Positions 12,036 through 24,603 of a stretch of 64,000 nucleotides of DNA are shown here, one piece after another. Source of the stretch: Fratercula arctica (lineage: Eukaryota; Chordata; Aves; Charadriiformes; Alcidae); the NCBI GenBank assembly GCA_947846985.1, contig CANTUZ010000006.1, positions 45,677,707 to 45,741,706 on the forward strand, written 5' to 3'. The notes under the pieces are model-generated. The model was given only the letters and a program-made list of their open reading frames with translations. It was not told the DNA's origin and searched no databases. The position numbers and the translations under genes were made by a program. Every line of letters begins with the position of its first letter. Position 1 is the first letter of the stretch.

Positions 12036-15000
12036 CTGAGACACAAAGAGGATGGAAACCATATAAAATTTCACATTAATAAACAGCCAGGCCAATTAAG
12101 TGCATGTTAATGAAATCCCCAAGAAACAGGTAGTCGCTATGATCTGTAGGTGGGAAATACGGTACGAGTAATAGAAGAATCAAAGGGAATCCAGAGCAGC
12201 GCTTCATCGTTGCACTGCATACTTACTGCCCAAAGGTCAGGCAAAATGAATTCTTATCAGCAGCTGGTAGCCACAAAGGAACGCAAAGACAACCAGCTCT
12301 ACGTTCACGTGTGCTCAGAAGCATCCCTTGCCCTGACCATGCTCATAACCTCACCCTGCTTCTAAAGAAGGGCCGAGCTTCTGAGGACAGGACTGTGAAA
12401 ATACATATATAATTAGAGATTCACAGCTGCCACGCAGCTTGAATAGTCATTTGCCACGCTAAAGCAGACAGAAGAAAAACAATCAAAAAGGGAGCACTTT
12501 GCACACCCTTTGCACAGCTCCAGCTCTGCAGGACTGCAGAGTTTTCAGTGTGGGAATTGGCACAAACCACACAAATGTCAGTGACGTGCTGATATTTCAT
12601 TTCTCATCAAGGTCTCACCTGCAAGGTGGAGCCAAGGCTTTACTCAGGGTCTCGTTTTAGACACCACTCTGTCCACAGAGTCTTTCCAGAAAAAACTGAG
12701 GTCAAGCCAGCAGACACCAGCTGCCTCCCATCCGAAAGCACTGCTTTTACTGTCAGCATGGGAACACCTTCAGGTCAGAGCTTGCATGGATGCAACGAGA
12801 TAGCAAAGGGTGGAGGAAGCTCAGGAATCAATGAACATCGGCCAGATGCAAATTGAAAAGTTCAAAATTCATAATTGGAGGCCTAGATGTGATTTGTGCA
12901 CTGTCTTTAGTGATATATACATCGTACATATTGTACGAGATTTATAGGCAATTTTGTTAATGGTTCGTATCTGAATCAGTCTTTGAAGTAGAAGCACCAC
13001 ACACTTCTGACCATAAAAACCAACTAATCCTTAAAGCCAGGTAAAACAGAATATGAAAACAAGCTAGAAAGACCAACATCTTTGCATGTCAAAATTAATA
13101 AATGTCATATTTTGTGCTCACACAGAAAAAAATGCAAGGTCACTTTCAGCAGATCCAATGAACACTGTCATACTGTATGTTGAGTTTTAACACAATATAA
13201 AGCCATCTGGTACGGAAACTCAAACTCAGCAGATGCATTTGGAAAACAGAGCATTCATTTTTATTGTGCACTAAAATGACATCTAAAGCGTGCTCAAAAG
13301 CATAACTAAAACAGATTGTCCCTTCTAGCATTTATGTTGCAGACATCAATGAGGCCTGTATTTGTTGATTCTGTGTTCGGACCTTTGGTCTGCTTACCAT
13401 CCCTGTCAAAATATTAGATGGGAAACTGCTTTCCTTCTGATAAATATAACTCCAAATAATCATCTAAAGGCTCTCTTACGCTTGTTAGCTGTTCAAATTT
13501 TCTCAAGAAATTACACTAATCACCTTCAAAGTTTGTGCTCTATGAAAATTCACGTAACTAGAAAGGCAAAGCATTACAAGTTGACTGTTTTTGCTATTAG
13601 CTACATTAATTCTTAGTCTGTAAAGCAAAATAATTATATAATAAAAAAAGGCAGATCAAAACATAAGACATTTACTCCTCTTGATATTGAAAAAGTCACA
13701 GATCTGGGACAGTAATAACACCATACCCAGTACCCTATAGAAGTAACAAGTTCATCTAGAACTTGTAATTGTGTATCCACATTTTTGGAGTTTCAGTATG
13801 ATTACTTTTTGTCTCTTGACACTGGAAATTGGTTAACTTCAACAAAAGAGACCACAATCCTACTTAAACCAGGTCTATATTTGGTCTCTCATACAAGCCA
13901 CAGTAATTTAAGAAGTCAAAATAAGTCTTGTTCCCTTATAAGAAGATTTTGTGAAGACAAAATGTTCTATGATGGTTTTCAGTCTCTGATCAGATTAGTC
14001 TTAAAATCAGCATGGACAGTAACATGTTCTTTATCTGGTGAAGAGGTAAACTTAAAGAAATATTCTCAAAATTGACTGCATTTTCCATAACTCAGAAGTA
14101 ACCTGCAAGAGACTTTGAAGTCTTTTAAAAGTTCTAGGCTTTTTGTTGTTGTTGTTTGGTTAGCTTTTTCCAAAACCTACCCATATTCTACTCTAATTTT
14201 CTAGTGTTTGCAAAGACAGCTCCCCATCACGATTGACTTTCCCATAATTTCTGCTGTACAATGCTTAGGTCCAGAAAGCCCGAGCTTCAAAGCGCTTTGA
14301 AACCTTCCTTGGGGTCACAGGACTTTCCTCCACTCCTGCTCCTGGGCCCACCCGTTCCCTCCACACTTACCTCACTCATGACTTAGGCACCAAAAAAAGA
14401 AGAGGATCTCCATGACTCCAGATTCTTGTTTCTCTCACAGATCTTCCACCACCAGTGGAATATTGCCAGCACAGATCCCAGCTTGACCCTACCAGGAAAG
14501 GATTTGCCCACACCTCAGCTGTGACACTGCCGGCCTCTTCCCCTTTTTTATGCCTTCCTTAAATTCCAACTCTCAACTTCAGGGCTCCTATAATGCAGTA
14601 GTCAAGCTACTATCCAAAGCTTGTAATTCACGCTTGCTATAAAGCATTATACGATGTTCTCAATGAAGGGCTCTCTCTCTATATATAAAAAAAATAATAA
14701 CTGCATAAGTTGTATTGTATGTCAGCAGCATTCCTCCTTGGAAACACATCTTTGTATGGAAGGTCTGGGAAATGTATAATACCAGCCGTATTTCACTTCT
14801 TTTCCTTGAACGTCACAGATTCATGCAGTGGCTTTCAAGACTATTTCTTTTGTTGCCACATAAACCAGTTCGATTCTGAAACCAAAAAAAGAAACATTAA
14901 ATACTTTGGGATTTTCTTTTATTTGCAAAGAATGGAAATATAATTGCACCTGGCAGAGGTAAGGAACTGCTGAAAGTCAAATCGATTCTGAATCTATGGG

Positions 15001-15570
15001 CCCAGCATAAAAGCAGAGAGCAGTCTGAAAGCCTAATTATCTCAAAGGCACCCGAGATGTGCAATAAGCTTATAGAAATGCACTGCCTGTCAGCTTGTGT
15101 TGCTTAATTACAGCTTATGGATGGCTAAATCAGTGGCGCAGTCTGACTGGTTGAATATTACTAAGTATTTCATGACTGCCCTCGGAAAGAAGTTCCAAAC
15201 TGCTCAGCATATAATCGAAAGCCAGGAATCTGCCACCTCTGCTACTGTGCACACTGTATGACCAGTGGGTACCACTTACGCTACAGGCGCTGTGATGTTT
15301 ACATCAACGAATAAATGAAAAGACATAATACAGAATCAGACTGCAATTTTTAAAATCTGCTTGTCAAAAGTTATTTGAAGGATTAATTACATTTAACTAC
15401 CTACTAGCTTTATGTTCTGGCCTATGTGATCACAAATTATGTTTGTCAAAATAACATAATTGTTAAGTGCACATGAATTATGTGTATCCATTTTATTCGC
15501 AAACTTCCACTATCTCTACAATGGCATCTGCATAGAACGCTACGTGAATTTTGAGAACAAAATACATAAT

Positions 15571-15610
15571 ACATAATTTTGTCATCCAATACATAATTTT
15601 GTCATCCAAT
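15571..15610. repeat. Perfect 20-bp tandem duplication
   Basis: The unit ACATAATTTTGTCATCCAAT occurs twice with no mismatch and no spacer. It is a recent slippage or duplication event inside an intron. Confidence 0.95.
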
Positions 15611-16770
15611 AGAAAAATTACATGGGAGCTGAGGATTGCAAATTAGCCTGGATATAACTAAATTAATGAGCTATTGGGACAACCCATCAGAAGTCATAAC
15701 AATTCTAGCAGTAACAGGAATGACTGCATGTTTTCTAATAGAAGCAAAGAAAAATTCAGGAGCTCTTAAGGTTTGACATTTACAGAAGGTCAGGCTACAT
15801 ACTCTCCTCTGGCCTTAAACAATGCAAACAAAAGGAGTTTTCTCTCTCATAAAATTTTGTTAGACAAGATACTCTTAAAATGTCTGGAGCTGTGCATAGA
15901 TATACTGGATGAATATATTTCCATCTTTTAGACCAAAGGTAGGTGGGGAAAAAGAGAAAGAACAGAACACAACATCACAGGAGTTTTCAAGGGTATGTAA
16001 ATTCACTGAGAAGTACTTCTTATTGCTCTTCTGAAAAGAAATATATGGTGATATAAGCAACGAGTAACAATGCGGTATCACTATCATAAACGGTAGCATT
16101 TGAACCATCTATTGATGGATGCTTTAATGACTGTTTTTAATATGGTCCGGATCCAGGATCTTACTGACTTCAATGATCTTCAAATCAAGCCTAAAGAACA
16201 TATGATCCCACTTTAGCACTAGTGAACAAAGAGAAACCAAGGCCAGGCCATCCTAGGGACACAGTCGGCTGTAAGGAACATCAGGAAATTGTTCTTCAGG
16301 AAACCCATACATTATCTGTACAGGGTTAAACACGTAAAACCTTTCTAGAGCAGTTCTAACCGCATAGAAAGAAGAGTCTTGTCCTCCAACCCTGAGCATA
16401 GTAATTTCTTTACTTCTTTCTTGGTATACGGCAGACCAAGGTATTTCTTAGTGCAAAGATAACAGAATCAATTGTATAATAAATATATCTCATTATTTAT
16501 TAATTACAGAAAGCTTCATTTACAAATTTAAGTCTGGTGGAGGTTTCTTTCTCTTATATATGTTTAATTGGCAGGGTTTAGTTAATTCGGGTCTCTATTT
16601 CAGTGGTAGAAGAACTGTTTAGAATATTATGTGAACTAGTTTCAATACTAAGAAGAGCTAGTTAATCGTTAATTCCATATTCTATATTCTGTATTTTGGT
16701 ATTTATTTTCCTGTGAAATATATCTAGATATTAGTGCAACATTTTCTATCTAATCAATTGCATTCCCACT

Positions 16771-16860
16771 GAAAAAAAAAAAAACCAAAAAAACCCAAAC
16801 AAACAAACAAAAAAAAAACAACAAAGAAAGAAAGAAAAAAACCCAAACAGAAAAAATAAG
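16771..16860. repeat. A-rich low-complexity tract (AAAC/AAAG)
   Basis: Runs of A are interrupted by single C or G, with short AAAC and AAAG arrays. The long minus-strand open frame here encodes mostly F and is an artefact of low complexity. Confidence 0.85.
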
Positions 16861-17189
16861 GAAAAATAACTAGAACAACCTTCAGCCAAATTCCAAAATC
16901 TCATGCGCTGCTTTGTCTCATTCATACAACAAAAATAAGTTGCCTTAGAACAGAACCGAGGACATAATTTCCCATCCATGAAGATCACACCCTCCAACCA
17001 CTTCTGTGTCTCCCAGCCACGAAACAACCCGCTAATGAAATGACCTCTGTGCGTGCTGCAAGGTGCTGGGCCCACCCTGCAAAAGGGAGTACACGGGGGA
17101 AATACAGAATCGTATTGCACTGTTGGGATTTTCATTTTTAAAACAATATCTCAAGAAACCCTGAAAGCACATATTAAATGTCCACTTAC

Positions 17190-17255
17190 CTCTTGAAAAA
17201 CCTTTCCTCGCCGAATCCTCATGGTATGAAAAGCAGACGCCTTCCACACCTCAAA
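17190..17255 (-). CDS. Coding exon (66 nt)
   Basis: The acceptor CCTAAATTGCATTAG and the consensus donor AGAG/GTAAGT bracket 22 whole codons: FEVWKASAFHTMRIRRGKVF then QE. Phase is 0 in and 0 out, matching the exons at 19132-19227 and 11964-12035. A second frame is open only from a weaker AG. GC content and CpG count exceed the flanks. Confidence 0.7.
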
Positions 17256-17902
17256 CTAATGCAATTTAGGTTTGGAAAAAAATGCTGCTCTCCTGCGAGT
17301 TCTTTGCGATAAAGCCGATATTGGTACTTAATTTCTCTCAGGAGCCACCACAGAAAGGTCTTTGGAATGTAGGTCCACTCACCTAATCAGTGTAACTCAA
17401 ACATGTATTTTTGTATGAGGAAAAAGGGAATGGGAATCCAAGAGACCTGCAGAGAAAAGTAGATGAATCCAGGAGCATTATAATTCAAAGATTTATGGTT
17501 GATTCATAGTTATTCTCCTATTATTTCCTCTCCCGTTCTCTGATTTATCTTTTTTTTAAACCTATCTGAAGTCTTATTCAACCTTTATTTGTATTTGATT
17601 TTCACCCTTTGGATATGAAAGTATTTACACTCAAACTATAAAGTCACAGAATAATTGAACAAAGGTATTGAAAGATATTCAAAATTATTCCCAAATTCAC
17701 CCTTTTTGTTCTCCAACATACATATGGACTAATAAATTTTGTTAAACTCAGTCTGGATGCCTGTGAGACTTCAGTAATTAAAAAAATTATCTCAAACTGA
17801 CCAACTTTCTTCATGTATTTAAAAAAAAAAAAAAAAAAAAAAATCTATGACAAGACCCTTGGGGAATTCTGGATCTTGTAAACAGCTCTCTGTCACGGCA
17901 AA

Positions 17903-17940
17903 ATATATATATATATATGTGTGTGTATATATATATATGC
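17903..17940. repeat. Dinucleotide microsatellite (AT)n-(GT)n-(AT)n
   Basis: Alternating AT, a short GT block, then AT again, followed by GCATGTG. Confidence 0.9.
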
Positions 17941-18010
17941 ATGTGTATCTCCATTGTTAGTGCATTTCTTGATTAAAAAGCAACAGCTACCATTAAGTTC
18001 CTGTAGGCGT

Positions 18011-18030
18011 GACCCAGACCCAGACCCAGA
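18011..18030. repeat. Triplicated 6-bp unit GACCCA
   Basis: Three head-to-tail copies of GACCCA plus two bases. A minor tandem repeat. Confidence 0.8.
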
Positions 18031-19131
18031 CTGCCCTTTGTATGTGGGCCCAAGCCATGTATAAATTAAAATAATGATGCAGTGAACTCCAGCTACAAAG
18101 GTTTATTTTCTTTTTCAACATCCACAAATAACGCCTCGATTTTAATGAGATTTTTTTTTTCCCCGCTTACAATATAGCCAATTAGTGAGCACTTCTTCTC
18201 TAAGCTTTACAATTTTGAGAAACTTTAGGCAGAGAAACCCAAAGTAGAGAGGCTGGTAGAGCTGGTACTGCTACAGAAAAGAGCAAGAGCTAATATATAC
18301 GGTAGAGCTGCATTATATAGATTACTCTGGCGTAAGACGATGACTTTTGCAGCTGCCTTCTGGAAGCAATTGAGTGGCTGTACATATGAGGTATAACTCA
18401 GTGTAATTGCTTTGCTCAGGACGGAGAGGTGAGCTCCACTGGAAGTGAAAGTTCTCATTCGCAAAAAGAACGATCTGAAGTTATACTTCATTAGGCTAAT
18501 GGTAATAATGAAATTACGGTGTTTAAAACTCTGTAGTTACATTAACTTGCAAAAGAGCAAATTTACCACACGGGCTAAGCTGGGCACAGGGGTAAGACAA
18601 GGCACTTCACAGTTATCTGTACCCGCTACACAGACGAACATGTACACAATTTACATGCAAGACAAAGTACATAACTAGAAGCCACATATTAGAATAATAA
18701 ACATCGGACCTAAGAGGTAATTGTGTTTTAAGTCACTGTTTGGATTTCAGAGTTGTAACAAGCTTAGTCCAAATCTTGGGATTTTCTTCCCCCCCAAGGT
18801 TCCTTTATGCCCGAGTAACCACACAGGCAAGTTCCAGAGTGTCTCCAACACGCCATACAGCACAACAGGTCACCAAAAGATCTTCAGGTATTTCAGAAGG
18901 AGGGATGACTTGGTTAACTGTCAGCAATTCTAGAATTGATTTCCAACAGAAAGTGAGTACACAGCTTAAAAAGCATACGACCATACACCAGCATTATGCA
19001 ACTGACATGTTACATGTGACAGGTTGTAATAAAGCCATCATCACCTTTTTTGCCAAGCATTTGTAGCATCAGTCAAGTGTTCGCAGAGCCACCTAGTTCA
19101 ACCTGCGGAGATACAGCAACATCATCTGTAC

Positions 19132-19227
19132 CTCTGTACCAGCAGCGTGTGTCTGCCACTGGATGCTATAATCCCTTGCATTGATACAAGCTACATGCCT
19201 GAAAGCTCCCCCTGTGTTCTCCCCATT
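19132..19227 (-). CDS. Probable coding exon (96 nt)
   Basis: The 32-codon frame includes AFRHVACINARDYSIQWQTH. The acceptor tract is CTCAATTTTTCTCATGTGGAG; the donor is GAG/GTACAG, phase 0 to 0. A competing donor 29 nt further on (CGCAG/GTTGAA) keeps the frame (VQMMLLYLRR) but would break phase with the next exon. Alternative splicing or a mis-set 3' end is possible. Confidence 0.58.
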
Positions 19228-19680
19228 CTCCACATGAGAAAAATTGAGATTATAGAAACTTTTCTTCCACATTAATGATAACAACTTAAACACAGATAAA
19301 AGAAAAGAGAGAAAGAATAAAAGGTAACAAGTGTAAATCTTTTTCACTCTCTGATGATACCAGCTCTTGACTCGGGCAGATAAAGAGTCCTCGCTTCTCC
19401 TGAGCTCTAGGTAAAAGTCTGAGTTCAAATGTAATATCAAATGGTGTTTCCCTTTCTCCCTTGAAGATGAGATCAGTACAGATGGTGTGAAGCTGAGCAG
19501 GCAACACCATCTAGCTGAGAAAATTTAGGTCTGAGATTACAACTTTATATCCAGTTAAAGTATAACAGTGAGCAGAAAATACAGAAAAGGGCAGAAGTGA
19601 AGCCAAGGCATTAAGAGTGATATAAGTAAAGAACAGCTTGTCTCTCTCCATACCTCGGATACTTTGCAATTGTATATTAC

Positions 19681-19721
19681 CTGAATTCTCAAGTCAAGTA
19701 TCTGGACCATTAAGGAGACAC
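19681..19721 (-). CDS. Coding exon (41 nt)
   Basis: The acceptor ACTTTGTCCACACAG and donor TTCAG/GTAATA are both good. Only one frame is open: VSLMVQILDLRIQ. It enters with 2 nt (G of the previous exon plus GT gives Gly) and leaves in phase 0. Confidence 0.63.
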
Positions 19722-20294
19722 CTGTGTGGACAAAGTTTTCTGTTAACTATCAAATGATCAAAACTTAGCCATCAATGAAACACACTTGGACACACCAGAA
19801 AATATCCTGATCTCAAAACAGTATTCACCAACAGTAGATGAAATCTTTAGGAATAATTTGGATAAATAACTGGACACCTTCTAAAAATTCCATGATACAG
19901 CTCATAGCTCAGAGATCTTATATCCGTTGTAGCCTCTGTTATAAAAGCCAGTTACGTCAACTTGCACCACTTTTGTAACAGATCTTCTTTATCCAGTTCT
20001 ACATAAGAGGCCAACAAATCAGTCTTGAGGAATCCTCCCCCCTCCTTTTTGCATGAAATGATTATATTATTTAGGCCATGTTATGAAATTTGCTTTATTT
20101 GTGAACCATTCCCTATCCTCAAGGTTAAAAGCAAGATTTTTGACATTAATTTTATCATTCTCCAGTGAGCTAGGCACTCCCAGAATGCCGCGATTCGCAT
20201 AATGGAAGTGCACTTCAGTGAACTTCCTATAATGATAGCTTAGTCAGAAAATTTAGACTTCAATTAAAACGTGAATCAGCCAGAGTTAAAATAC

Positions 20295-20316
20295 CATTTG
20301 TGGTGAAATTGTTCTG
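20295..20316 (-). CDS. Candidate 22-nt microexon
   Basis: A strong acceptor (TGGACTCTTGCATTTAG) and GTATTT donor enclose QNNFTTN plus one base. It starts in phase 0 and ends with 1 nt, exactly what the exons at 20860-20900 and 19681-19721 need. I found it by searching for such a bridge, so the phase match is not independent; the strength of the acceptor is. Confidence 0.5.
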
Positions 20317-20859
20317 CTAAATGCAAGAGTCCAGGACACCAAACAGAAGAGAGCTAGTTATTTTGTTGAGTTCTATCTGTGTTATTCTGATCAGTACTAA
20401 ATACCATTTGAAACAAAAAAGCCACGTATCTGCTGCATTATGAAGCCGATACCTTATTGATTATTATCTTCTCATTACAACTTTTTCTCTGTTTAAACTG
20501 AGCACTGAAAGGAGTCCTAGAGATTTATGTGAATTGCATGCATTGTGCTGACAGCAATTCTACATTGCGTTTTCTTACTCCTGTGATTTGCTTAATTTGT
20601 TTCTAGACTTGCAAGTCCCAGCACATAACTTGCCCCGATTATAAAGGGAAAAGAACCCTCCCCCAAAACCTAGTTTTAATTTCTCAAATTGTGCTGCGAT
20701 TAGTCTTTTAGTGAGAATTTTATGGACAAATTCCTGCAAGGATGTTGTTTCTCATGTTCCCACACTACGAAAACTTTTAAATTATAGTTAAGACAATTTT
20801 TAATTCAAAATGTTGAGACAATCGAAGCATGAAACTATCAGCTTATATGAAATACGTAC

Positions 20860-20900
20860 CCCAATGTCATCAGCTTTATACAGGGTCCCGTTTGCTGAAG
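20860..20900 (-). CDS. Coding exon (41 nt)
   Basis: The acceptor TTTTGAATATTCACAG is excellent; the donor is GGG/GTACGT. The frame SANGTLYKADDIG enters with 2 nt, completing the G left by the exon at 21215-21365 (G plus CT gives Ala). Another frame is also open here but fails phase. Confidence 0.65.
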
Positions 20901-21133
20901 CTGTGAATATTCAAAATACATGAGCAAATAATTTATGGGCCTTTTGGGCACCACCTGGAGTACCACCACCCCCAGGGAGCACTGGAGGCATTTTGCCTGG
21001 AGCTTCACAGCACAGACAGGAGCATACAAATTGTTACGCTTTCCTGAGACTATGCACACGGGAACAAGATAACCCAGGAAACCTCCAGCTGCGCAGCCCA
21101 AAAAAGTTTGTAAACCGAGCTGCATTTCTTTAC

Positions 21134-21174
21134 CCTGTCACAGAGCCATATTCAGGAAGTTTGACTTGTTTTCA
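21134..21174 (-). other. Possible non-coding cassette ('poison') exon
   Basis: A superb acceptor (CTCTTTCCTCTTACAG) and a CAGG/GTAAAG donor define 41 nt between two coding exons, but every frame meets a stop before the donor. If spliced in, it would truncate the protein. It could equally be a decoy. Confidence 0.35.
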
Positions 21175-21214
21175 CTGTAAGAGGAAAGAGTCTCTGACTC
21201 CAGACAACACTTAC

Positions 21215-21365
21215 CTGGAGAATTTTCTTTCAACATCGTTTGATTCCTTGTGGTGGGAAAACTGTTTGCGCTGCCGTGGCACACGAGGTCAAACAAACCC
21301 CCAGTTTTCACCACAAGTTGTCTCAGGACCACTGACTTTTCACAGCCTATTTTCTTCTCCGCTCC
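21215..21365 (-). CDS. Coding exon (151 nt)
   Basis: This is among the clearest exons. The perfect donor TCCAG/GTAAGT ends a 50-codon open frame that includes VVLRQLVVKTGGLFDLVCHG and TTRNQTMLKENSP. The acceptor TTTATGTCGCTTTAG sets phase 0, and the exit leaves one G. The local sequence is CpG-richer than the flanks. NQT is a sequon only by pattern. The product is unidentified. Confidence 0.8.
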
Positions 21366-21937
21366 CTAAAGCGACATAAACTCTGGTCACAAACACTCCT
21401 GTGAGTTAAAGAAATGCAAATTTACGCAGTCGTTAGAAAGGCTGTCCAAAGGCATCTCCTTTCAACACCTACTCCACGTTACTGCGTGGGCCTCTGCCTA
21501 GGAAAAATTGTTACTCATTTTGGATTGCTGTTCACGCGTGTTTTAGTTCAAGACCGCCTCAAAACTTTGTGGAAGAGAAACTGACACCAAGAACGAGCAA
21601 AGAGCAGAGTTCCCAGAAAGTAAATCACAGTGAGAACCAATCCCAACTATCCCACTTTACTACCCTTATGCCCTTATGTACCCTCAATACAATAAGAGAA
21701 GCGGAGTTCACTGCTCCGACAGCACAAGGAGTAAGATCCTGCCCAGAGGATGTTAAAGCAAAGCAACTGACACACCGGGTCAGTAAATTTCTACCTTTCC
21801 TTACTTTACATGTAAGGAAAGTAACACGTTTGCCGCCGGTGTTCTTACCCATGCCTTATTGTAACACACTGCTGCTCTTTAAAATATACTATTTGGTTAC
21901 AAGATAACAAGACTTAGAATAATGGGTGAGATGTTTC

Positions 21938-21938
<1 letters not shown>

Positions 21939-21984
<46 letters not shown>
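21939..21984. repeat. Homopolymer run, 46 consecutive A
   Basis: Uninterrupted A46 on the plus strand (T46 in the sense of the inferred gene). It is the longest mononucleotide run in the window and likely to be length-variable or mis-sized by sequencing. Confidence 0.9.
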
Positions 21985-21986
<2 letters not shown>

Positions 21987-23354
21987 TTGCTGCTTCAGAT
22001 TATTCCTGGTCAACAGATGCAATTCCATACTAGCGCATCTAATCCAAAGGCTAAAACTCCTTCTAAAACAGTGTTTTGAATATTGAGCATAGAACAGGAT
22101 AAACAAAGACAATGTTAAATCCTCAGTATCCTCATACTATCTATACCTGTCCAGACCATAGGCTTTCTCAGCTATATTTATACTAGACCGTTAAAAGACG
22201 TTCAGTCATAGTAGCTTGGAGGAAAAATGGCAAATATTTCAACTTATTATATTGGGGTTTTATTGATATGGCTGGAGACTTGCATCGTATCAATGAAAAA
22301 AATACTCTGGAAATGTTGCTGCAAATACTTTCTTTCAGCACTGTTATGAGCTGCATTAAGCCCGTTTTGTGAACAAAGCCAGAGGTGAAGATGTGCATAA
22401 TAGTTCTCTTTAATATGAAAAGGAAAGAGATTTTTAAAAAGCTTTGCAAACCCTTCACTCAAACATTTCTGATTACCCTAAACCACCATATGCTATGGTT
22501 CCCAGCTTCTCCCATTATACCTCTAGCTTCTTTAAACCTCTTTATAAGAATCTTCTCAACATCATTTTTTTCCCCACAAACTTGATCCTTTTTCTGATTT
22601 AAAAGCATCAATTAGGAGAAATCAATAAAATAAGACCCCCAAAATCTCTGATTTCAGTATCTATTAAGCCAGTACACCACAGACAGACCCAGTCTACTGC
22701 ACAAAAATAAATCAATCTGTATTCTACTTATAATTTCACAGTTTGCAAAGTATATTCCCTAAATCACCTGCAAGTCATGAGGCATTGTTATTTGCTTACC
22801 GTCTTCTTTCTTGTGCTACCCTAAACCCTTAATTAAAAAAAAAAAAATATTAAATTAAAACTAGTTCAGGACCAATTATCCTCCATGACATTCTAATTTT
22901 CCACTCTTTACTTTTTCCTTCCCTTAAGGCCGGGCACAACAGCCATCTCCGCAGCTGGGGAGGGTTGGAGACAGCTCTTGCAGAGCTCATCAGTGCCATT
23001 CTGGGTGCCGGCCAGAGGTATCATCAGCTGCGGGCAAGTTGGTCTTTCCCCTGGCGTCCGGTGTGCTGCCTCTCCAGTGCTTCCATCTCTCGCCAGCTGA
23101 AAGGAACAGAGACCAACCACCAAACTTAATCCCCGATCCCCATATGGTTGCACAACACACCAGAGCTTGGCCACTGCATTAACCCCAAAGGAATCATCTT
23201 TTGAAGGAATATATGGCATGGTACTTCAGAAAATATATATTGGGTTCCCATAAAGTACAGAGTACAGCTACAGGGTACCATAGCGCAGCTGTTATGGGTT
23301 TTCCAGACTCATTTTCCTGAGCTGCACGTAGGTACGTGAACTTCATGAATAGCA

Positions 23355-23359
<5 letters not shown>

Positions 23360-23386
<27 letters not shown>
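23360..23386. repeat. Homopolymer run, A27
   Basis: Uninterrupted A27, intronic. Confidence 0.9.
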
Positions 23387-24603
23387 TTTAAGCTCAGTGC
23401 AAAAGTGATGGCAATTCAGTTCTCATAGCACTAAACCACCATCTAGTCAGAAAAACTGCCAGGAGCAGCCTCCTGCAGACATGGGTAAGGTCCCCATCTT
23501 GGGAGAACAGAGAACCGATGGACCGCCGAAAACCCAAACTGTCAAAAGACAGCAAGTGCTAACAGCTGCAGAGAACAACCCTGCGATTTTAAAACACATA
23601 ATTAAAACCAGAAGTCATTACCACCCCGATGGCTGCACAATGACTCATGTGAAACCAGCCTATGGTCCAAGTGCAGTTCCTAAGGACCAGGTGTCCGCGC
23701 TTGGGCAGCTCCTGTCAAGACTGGCAAGGTCCGGGCGAGGACCGCATCCCGATGCCCACGCACAGCCCCAGCGGGTCAGGGGATGGACAGCTCGAGCTGC
23801 TGCCGCTCTGTTGCTCTCGCTAGAGCTCAAATCACTTCAAACAATTAAAGAAAAAACTACTTCATTGAAATGACTACTTGTGTCAGCAAGCGACTGCCTA
23901 CAGGGGCCAGGGCTGCAAAAACAGGGCTTTTGTTTCTCATTGTAATTATACATACTACTGGGCCAAACTTTCTGCCAATTTAGCAGTAAAAAGCTTTGAG
24001 AAATGTAAAGGTATCACACTGCATACACTTAAAACTAAAGCATGCTTTAATGTGAACTCCTGGGTATAAGTACATAACCTGTAGCCCTCAGGGAAGCACT
24101 AAGAAAGCAGCGTGGCTCAGAAATACCGTTCCTCAGCGCAGTACTGCCTTAAGTGGTTTGGGTTTGTTGTTTTGTTTTGGTTTTCTTTTATTTTATTTTT
24201 AATCAGTATGCTGTGCTTAAGTGACAACATCGCAGTTAGACAAGAAAAAACATCATAAGATCATAAAACCACTTCATTTTGGCTACATCTCCTACTTCTT
24301 GGCCACAGAGCCTCCGCATGTGCTGGATCACGGAGTATTTTTATGCCTCCCACCCAGCGCGTTCAGACACACCAGCAAGGTAAGTATTGTGGAGCACACA
24401 CTGGAGGGAGTAAAACAGAGTTCTCAAGTTCTCTTCCACTAGTTATTCACTAGCCCCTAGGGCTAGATAAAAATAAAAGACCCCATTTAATTTTCAGGAA
24501 AATAAATTATTTATTTAGCTTTGTGTACTAGGTGCTCTCCTAAAATGACGGGAGGAGTGCGTCTTTCAGCAACTCTACCTCAGGTTTTCCGACACCACAC
24601 TCA

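Larger units (their letters stand above)
12036..17189 (-). other. Long intron
   Basis: About 5.1 kb. It contains a perfect 20-bp tandem duplication (15571-15610), a low-complexity A/C-rich tract (16771-16860) and a stretch at 14960-15420 rich in homeodomain-like TAATTA/ATTA motifs. A strong GTAAGT donor at 14380 is preceded by only 12 open bases and is not called. Confidence 0.4.
17256..19131 (-). other. Intron with microsatellites
   Basis: Contains an A23 run (17821-17843) and an AT/GT dinucleotide array (17903-17940). A strong acceptor near 18452 (CTTTCACTTCCAG) opens frames of 38 and 70 codons, but no donor gives a phase compatible with the neighbours. Confidence 0.4.

Noticed and set aside
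16746..17135. 129-codon minus-strand open frame rich in phenylalanine
   Set aside because: Produced by the A-rich low-complexity tract at 16771-16860.
18310..18452. Minus-strand candidate exon with strong acceptor and 70 open codons
   Set aside because: No donor yields a phase that fits between exons 19132-19227 and 17190-17255, which join directly in phase 0.
20993..21379. 128-codon plus-strand frame with CxxC-like cysteines
   Set aside because: It is the antisense shadow of the well-supported minus-strand exon at 21215-21365.
21849..21876. Minus-strand 28-nt exon (AAVCYNKAW) with GTAAGA donor
   Set aside because: Entry phase does not match the exon at 25044-25224, which joins directly to 21215-21365; acceptor has no pyrimidine tract.
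22908..23219. Minus-strand frame behind a superb acceptor (CTCTGTTCCTTTCAG)
   Set aside because: No usable donor follows in any open frame, so it cannot be an internal exon; a terminal exon was not supported either.
23481..23873. 130-codon plus-strand open frame in a GC-rich patch
   Set aside because: No recognisable domain and no supporting splice signals; length is explained by locally high GC.
24207..24381. Plus-strand acceptor (TTTATTTTTAATCAG) and AAG/GTAAGT donor bounding 175 nt
   Set aside because: All three frames have stops. Could be a non-coding RNA exon, but there is no second exon to pair with it.
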